Shown one piece after another: positions 31,996 to 35,910 of a stretch of DNA of 35,910 bases. Where the stretch lies: positions 1-35,910 of the forward strand of contig JASJAN010000045.1 in assembly GCA_030066985.1 (NCBI GenBank). Direction: 5' to 3'. This DNA comes from Desulfobacterales bacterium (GTDB lineage Bacteria; Desulfobacterota; Desulfobacteria; Desulfobacterales; JAHEIW01). Made by a program: the position numbers and the translations under genes. Numbering within the stretch: the stretch's first letter is position 1; each line of letters starts with the position of its first letter. The notes under the pieces are model-generated. The model did no database searches. It saw only the letters and a list, made by a program, of their open reading frames with translations, and was not told the origin of the DNA.

Positions 31996-32853
31996 ATGAC
32001 AGATATAATTCTCAGTTTTGTATTTCCAGTGTTGAATTTTATCGGCTTTATTGTCTGCATCGTTGTTTTGATCAAACAATTCAAGCATGCCGGAGTGTTA
32101 CATGGTATCCTCGGCATTATCACCTGCTCGTTGTGGACCTTTATCTGGGGTTGGATCAAACACAAAAACCTGGCGTTGACGAAGCTGATGATTACCTGGA
32201 CCGTTGTTACGGTGGTACCCCTATTAATGATTCCGGTGTTTGGCGCAGCGATGTTTGGCGAAGTTTACAAAATAATGAATGAAATTAAAAACGACCCGAA
32301 CCTGGTGGTGAAGCAGGACAGGGACAAGATGGCCGTGCCGGGGATCAAACGCAATAAATCACGGAAAAGGCCCCCAAAACGCAACGTCAACAGAGCCCAA
32401 AAGGACTGGAGCGCTGAGGCCATGGCACTGTGGCAAAACGGGCAATACAGCGACCCGAACAGGGCCAAGCAATACTGGGACAAGGCCATTGCTGCCAATC
32501 CCAAGGTTGCCGAAGCATATAACAACCGGGGTTTGGCGCTTTACAACCTAAAGCAGCACCAACAGGCCATTGTTGACTTCAACCAGGCCATTCAGATCAA
32601 TCCGAAATATACCGAGGCCTATAACAATCGCGGCAATGCCTATTATGCTATGGAGCAATACCAGCAGGCCGAGGCCCAATTTTCGGAGAGTATTATGCTC
32701 AATCCCAAATACGCCAAGGCGCATCTAAACCGGGGTCTGGCCAAGTTCCAGATGCAAAAAATCCCCGAATCCTGCAGTGATTTCAAGCGCGCCTGCAACC
32801 TGGGCGATTGTGACGGATTGCAGTGGGCGACGCAGAATGGACACTGCAAGTAA
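31996..32853 (+). CDS. Membrane-anchored TPR protein
   Basis: 285 residues. Two N-terminal membrane segments (VLNFIGFIVCIVVLIKQF and ITWTVVTVVPLLMIPVFGAAMF) flank a short IWGWIKHKN loop, resembling small membrane modules often found beside DUF2752. A basic linker (KRNKSRKRPPKRNVNRAQK) follows. Three tetratricopeptide repeats come last (AYNNRGLALYNLKQHQQAIVDF, AYNNRGNAYYAMEQYQQAEAQF, AHLNRGLAKFQMQKIPESCSDF). The repeats give a protein-binding surface, probably in the cytoplasm. GAGAGG precedes the ATG. Confidence 0.88.
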   Translation: MTDIILSFVFPVLNFIGFIVCIVVLIKQFKHAGVLHGILGIITCSLWTFIWGWIKHKNLALTKLMITWTVVTVVPLLMIPVFGAAMFGEVYKIMNEIKNDPNLVVKQDRDKMAVPGIKRNKSRKRPPKRNVNRAQKDWSAEAMALWQNGQYSDPNRAKQYWDKAIAANPKVAEAYNNRGLALYNLKQHQQAIVDFNQAIQINPKYTEAYNNRGNAYYAMEQYQQAEAQFSESIMLNPKYAKAHLNRGLAKFQMQKIPESCSDFKRACNLGDCDGLQWATQNGHCK

Positions 32854-32871
32854 CCTTCTTTATATCAATCG

Positions 32872-32967
32872 GTTTGCCGGTTGCCGGTTGAGCCGGCCGA
32901 AGGTCCTCGTGAAACGGGATTGTGCCCGTTAAAAAAATATCTAATTTAATATTCCTAACCGGCAAAC
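32872..32967. repeat. Nested foldback structure
   Basis: GTTTGCCGGTT (32872–32882) is the exact reverse complement of AACCGGCAAAC (32957–32967). Between them AACGGG/CCCGTT (32913–32918/32925–32930) forms an inner hairpin. It lies just after the TPR stop codon and could be a structured 3' end or a small mobile repeat. Confidence 0.4.
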
Positions 32968-32978
32968 GGGCGAGTCTC

Positions 32979-33000
32979 CCAAAGGCGGACAAGGGGTAAC
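32979..33000. repeat. Short repeat, inverted copy at 35704
   Basis: This 22-base segment has a near-identical copy in opposite orientation at 35704–35726 (one inserted base, one substitution). The two copies flank the minus-strand operon. Confidence 0.4.
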
Positions 33001-33073
33001 GGGCTCAACCATAAATTAGAAGCATCTTTAAGATCGGTTTGAAGATACGGAAAGAAGGAAGGAAACTAAAAAA

Positions 33074-33115
33074 GCGGCCTGTCTGTCTTTTGAATAAAGA
33101 CCGACAGGCCGTTTT
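33074..33115. terminator. Bidirectional intrinsic terminator
   Basis: CGGCCTGTCTGTCTTT (33075–33090) pairs with AAAGACCGACAGGCCG (33096–33111), one mismatch, five-base loop. TTTTT follows on the plus strand and AAAAAA precedes it, giving a T-run for minus-strand transcripts too. It sits between convergent genes, the TPR gene and the DsrK-like gene. Confidence 0.88.
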
Positions 33116-33140
33116 TGTTTGGTGCTGTGCTGCTCGCCGG

Positions 33141-34397
33141 CTATTGAACCAGGGCGTCTGCAACCATCGAGCTTAAAAACCGGACCTCGACCCCCATCTG
33201 GTAGTGGGCGTTTAAACTATCCAGCTGGGCGTGACAATTTTCACAGGCAGTGGCTAAAATTTTGGCGCCACTGGAATTGACCTGGTCGACTTTAACCCGG
33301 GCGGATTTCATCCGAAAATCAAGGGTATCTTCTCCCATGGCAACCAGTCCGCCGCCACCGCCACAACACCAGTTGTAGCGCGGATCATCACTTAGCTCCC
33401 GGTAGTCATCGGTCAGATGCTGCAAAATATAGCGCGGTTCATCGATAACGCCGGCGTTGCGCGCAATCTGGCAGGGATCATGATAGGCAACCGCGCCATC
33501 CACGATGGTTTTGTCCAGCCGGATGCGGCCTTGTCGAATATAGCGAGCATGTACTTCAGTAACCGAGCTGACCTTAAACGGCTGCTCGCCGGCCAGTTGT
33601 TTCATCACCCGATAGGCCGTGCCGCATTCACAGATACAGACCTCTTTGACTTTGAGGCGTTTGGCTTCATTGATAATCCGATTCAGTATCAATTGGGTCT
33701 TGGTGGGATCGCCAACAAAAGCGCCGAAATTAACCGCTTCGAAAAAACTCAGCGTCCAGTTTTCTTTAGCGGCATTAAAAATGGCGGCCGCTGGAATAAT
33801 CGAATGCGCCCCGGCCAGGGCAACATACAACAAATCAGCGCCGGTGACATCCACCGGAATAGCGGTTTCACCGGCTTCGACTTGCCATTTTGAGACCACA
33901 TCTGCTTCAAGCCTTTTGATGCCCGCCATAAAGCCCTCTTTGAGCAGATCAATGGACTTGCCTTTTTCAATCGAGGTATCGGCCAGCAGCGTTAGGATTT
34001 CGGGTTCCATTTCAGCCCCCACCAGCAAGAGTTTGGCAATCGACATCAACATCTGGGTATCGATACCAAAGGGGCAGTACACCATGCACCGACGGCAACC
34101 GGTGCATGAATAGGCGGCTTCGTATAAGTCATCAAGGGCCATTTCACTGAGCGTTTTGGCCTCACCGACCGACGGCCAAAAGTTGCCGCGACTTTTGAAA
34201 TATTTTTTGTACAGGCGGCGGATAATTTCGGCCCGATAGGCGGCAATGTATTTCACCTGCCCCATTGAGGCGTGCACATGACAGGCCTCGGTGCACACAC
34301 CACAGCGCGTGCAGGTTTCCAGATAAAGCCGCATGGCCTGGTTTAATTTGCTTTCAAACAACTTAAGCAAATCATCTCTGGTTTTTTCATCCATCAT
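33141..34397 (-). CDS. Heterodisulfide-reductase-like Fe-S protein (HdrD/DsrK-like)
   Basis: 418 residues. Two ferredoxin-type 4Fe-4S motifs lie at Cys29–Cys39 (CTRCGVCTEACH) and Cys98–Cys108 (CTGCRRCMVYCPFG). The C-terminal half carries one clear CCG-type site (NWCCGGGGGLVAMGE plus ACENCHAQLD, with HDPCQIARN before it) and a degenerate first one (VCICECGTAYRV). DsrK and HdrD use this site to act on disulfides or trisulfides. It is cytosolic and probably docks on the cytochrome-like membrane protein encoded upstream. It is shorter than classical DsrK (over 500 residues). The operon partner TusA suggests sulfur-carrier chemistry. Confidence 0.85.
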   Translation of the reverse strand: MMDEKTRDDLLKLFESKLNQAMRLYLETCTRCGVCTEACHVHASMGQVKYIAAYRAEIIRRLYKKYFKSRGNFWPSVGEAKTLSEMALDDLYEAAYSCTGCRRCMVYCPFGIDTQMLMSIAKLLLVGAEMEPEILTLLADTSIEKGKSIDLLKEGFMAGIKRLEADVVSKWQVEAGETAIPVDVTGADLLYVALAGAHSIIPAAAIFNAAKENWTLSFFEAVNFGAFVGDPTKTQLILNRIINEAKRLKVKEVCICECGTAYRVMKQLAGEQPFKVSSVTEVHARYIRQGRIRLDKTIVDGAVAYHDPCQIARNAGVIDEPRYILQHLTDDYRELSDDPRYNWCCGGGGGLVAMGEDTLDFRMKSARVKVDQVNSSGAKILATACENCHAQLDSLNAHYQMGVEVRFLSSMVADALVQ

Positions 34398-34486
34398 CTC
34401 GCCCTCAACAGGTGTCGTTTTGGCGTCTTTGGAAAAGTGTTTTTCTGGAGATTCATATAATCCAAACTTAAGGTGTCAGTGTTCAG

Positions 34487-34600
34487 GTGTCAGGTGTCAA
34501 ATTCTGAATTTCAGAATTGCCCCTGAATCCTATGGTTTTATATTGTTTCTGAAGTGATTTCAGGTGGTGATGTGACACGCAATGCCCTGACACCTGACAC
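34487..34600. repeat. Inverted repeat between the DsrK-like and DsrM-like genes
   Basis: GTGTCAGGTGTCA (34487–34499) is the exact reverse complement of TGACACCTGACAC (34588–34600). The first arm is part of a short tandem run of the GTGTCAG unit from 34473. It lies in the 244-base gap within the minus-strand operon and may be an RNA-processing or attenuating structure, or a mobile repeat. Confidence 0.55.
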
Positions 34601-34641
34601 CCGAAACCTGAAAACTTCTTTATGCTGATACCCGAAACGAA

Positions 34642-35358
34642 CTACTTACCTATCTTGAGCTTATTTACAGCCAACGACATAAACGAATGCATGCTCTGGC
34701 TGAACGGAAAAAATATCAGAAACACATTGGCAAAAAAGATATGCAGCACCAGCATGAACGAATGACCCGATTCCGTCAGCTCGGACGGCAGATAAGGGTC
34801 AAATGTCAAAAGACTACCAAGATATTCCCGATACTGCTCAACGGTCACCGTTTCGTAAAAATACCATCGACGGGCCCAGTCCATCTGGCTGCCGAACAAC
34901 ACCACCAGAAAAAGCAAAATTAGCAGGTAATAATCTTCGGGAACCGACAGCTCCCTCACCGGTGAGATAAATCGGCGAAATAAAAAATACAGCAATGCGA
35001 TGGAAGCGACCAGGCCCACAAACCCCTGGCCCAGAAAAATCTCATGGGGAATCAGCTGCAGTATTTGAATGTCGCCGAATAGCTCCAGATGCCCGATAAT
35101 GAGCAGTAGGATGCAGATATGAAATGCCATCAGAAAAAGCCACAATATGGGTTTGTGCTTGCGGACGGTGGGGAATAACAAGGTGTCATGCAGGGCCCAC
35201 AGCCACCCGGGTTTTTTTTCAGGATAAATCTGAAGTGGGGCCGGATGTTTGGGCGCACGCCAGATTTTGATCAAACGGACCGCTGTGCCAATAAAAAAAA
35301 TGGCAAAGGCCAGGTAGACCATCGGCACCAGTATGATGTAATACAACGTTTCCAACAT
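34642..35358 (-). CDS. Cytochrome b-type membrane subunit (DsrM/NarI-like)
   Basis: 238 residues from ATG 35358; an in-frame TTG at 35391 would add 11 residues. About five to six membrane helices are visible. The NarI/DsrM-type heme-binding pattern appears as FHICILLLIIGHLELF and SGHSFMLVLHIFFANVFLIFFPFSQSMHSF, with histidines at helix ends. The family passes electrons between menaquinone and a cytosolic Fe-S subunit. It lies between tusA and the DsrK-like gene, so the two encoded proteins probably form a membrane-bound DsrMK-like complex. Confidence 0.82.
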   Translation of the reverse strand: MLETLYYIILVPMVYLAFAIFFIGTAVRLIKIWRAPKHPAPLQIYPEKKPGWLWALHDTLLFPTVRKHKPILWLFLMAFHICILLLIIGHLELFGDIQILQLIPHEIFLGQGFVGLVASIALLYFLFRRFISPVRELSVPEDYYLLILLFLVVLFGSQMDWARRWYFYETVTVEQYREYLGSLLTFDPYLPSELTESGHSFMLVLHIFFANVFLIFFPFSQSMHSFMSLAVNKLKIGK

Positions 35359-35430
35359 GCCCCCCGTAAAAGGTGCGCCAATCACCTTCAACAGCGACAG
35401 CGCAAGAAGATGCAGCAGCCGAGGATCGAT

Positions 35431-35673
35431 TTAGGCGTTGCGCTTGATGAAAAACTTTATCACATCATCATCCTGTTCGGTTTTCAAAACTTCATTGCCG
35501 CTGGTTCGGGCCCAGGCGGGTATGTCGGTCAGCGATCCCGGATCCGTCGAGTGGGCTTCAATCACCTGACCCACCTCAACCTCTTTGATGCCCTTGCTGA
35601 TCTTAACCACAGGCATGGGACAGGGGAGCCCCTTTAAATCAAACACTTTGTCAACTTTGATATCATCACTCAT
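35431..35673 (-). CDS. TusA-family sulfur carrier
   Basis: 80 residues, the family's usual length. The sulfur-carrying motif LKGLPCPMPVVKISKGI holds the conserved Cys-Pro-x-Pro (Cys near residue 18). TusA carries sulfur as a persulfide on this cysteine. GGAGGA just upstream of the ATG (near 35680–35685) gives a strong ribosome-binding site. It is the first gene of the minus-strand operon, followed by DsrM-like and DsrK-like genes, suggesting that its sulfur is handed to or from the redox complex. Confidence 0.92.
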   Translation of the reverse strand: MSDDIKVDKVFDLKGLPCPMPVVKISKGIKEVEVGQVIEAHSTDPGSLTDIPAWARTSGNEVLKTEQDDDVIKFFIKRNA

Positions 35674-35703
35674 TTTTTCCTCCTCGTTAAATCGGTCGTA
35701 CCG

Positions 35704-35726
35704 GTTACCCGCTTGTCCGCCTATGG
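35704..35726. repeat. Short repeat, inverted copy of 32979
   Basis: Matches the reverse complement of 32979–33000 except for one inserted base and one substitution. It lies about 30 bases upstream of the tusA start, so it could also hold operon regulatory signals. Confidence 0.4.
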
Positions 35727-35813
35727 TGGGTTAGCCTGTTATCCCGTTGTGCAGGAAACAAAACGATATGACCGGCTCAGTTTCTATGCTTTTTATTTAA
35801 ATAACCTGTAAGA

Positions 35814-35910
35814 ACCTATTTCAAAAATAGTAGATTACGTCCAAGGGCAAGGCGAAAAACGATTCGAAAGTGGAGCATACACGATAGTATTCGAGCATTT
35901 CGAATCGGTT
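35814..35910. repeat. Palindromic intergenic repeat, cut by the window end
   Basis: A segment starting near 35814 (TTTCAAAAATAGTAGATTACG) leads into GATTCGAAA (35861–35869), which is inverted as TTTCGAATC (35898–35906). The combination of an AT-rich head and a palindromic core resembles multi-copy intergenic repeats of Desulfobacterales; only part of it is in view. Confidence 0.5.

Noticed and set aside
33417-34113. Long plus-strand open frames opposite the DsrK-like gene
   Set aside because: Antisense shadows of a gene with clear Fe-S motifs.
1-35910. CRISPR arrays, tRNA or rRNA genes, transposases
   Set aside because: No regularly spaced repeats, no cloverleaf-like or rRNA sequence and no transposase or integrase gene were recognised in the window.

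Overview
The window looks like a chromosomal piece of a Desulfobacterota/Desulfobacterales-type anaerobe. The evidence is a TusA–DsrM-like–DsrK-like gene set on the minus strand, an iron–sulfur-type flavoprotein and a radical SAM protein, and what reads as a selenoprotein gene. The taxonomic call is an inference from gene content; there is no rRNA or other marker gene here.

Layout. (1) 1–4.5 kb: six unrelated same-strand genes (phosphotransferase, DUF6940-like, aldo/keto reductase, unknown membrane protein, YhbS-like acetyltransferase, SpoIIAA-like). Five imperfect palindromes that look like integron attC sites lie between them, so this is probably a gene-cassette array without an integrase in view. 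(2) 4.5–11.8 kb: an AT-rich accessory stretch of small secreted or membrane proteins (YcxB-like, PH-domain, zinc-finger membrane protein, tiny lipoprotein), a PAS/zinc-finger protein and a second SpoIIAA-like protein. (3) 11.9–31.2 kb: a denser, more GC-rich run of plus-strand single-domain genes (DUF3795, MerB-like, methyltransferase, SGNH hydrolase, rhodanese, flavoproteins, radical SAM, HAD, SDR, racemase, HNH, QueG-like, GNATs, DUF2238, queuosine salvage). (4) 31.4–32.9 kb: DUF2752 and TPR proteins, ending at a probable bidirectional terminator. (5) 33.1–35.7 kb: the minus-strand tusA/dsrM-like/dsrK-like operon, followed by an intergenic repeat cut by the window end.

The most striking item is at 12407–13153. 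An organomercurial-lyase (MerB) family protein can be read through only if two in-frame TGA codons are decoded. By alignment from memory, these fall on the two catalytic cysteines of MerB (Cys96 and Cys159). Each TGA is followed at a suitable distance by a hairpin with a G at the start of its apical loop, as in bacterial SECIS elements. The simplest reading is a MerB-like protein with two selenocysteines, which conventional gene calling would cut to 125 residues. The cassette array at the left end is the second main observation.
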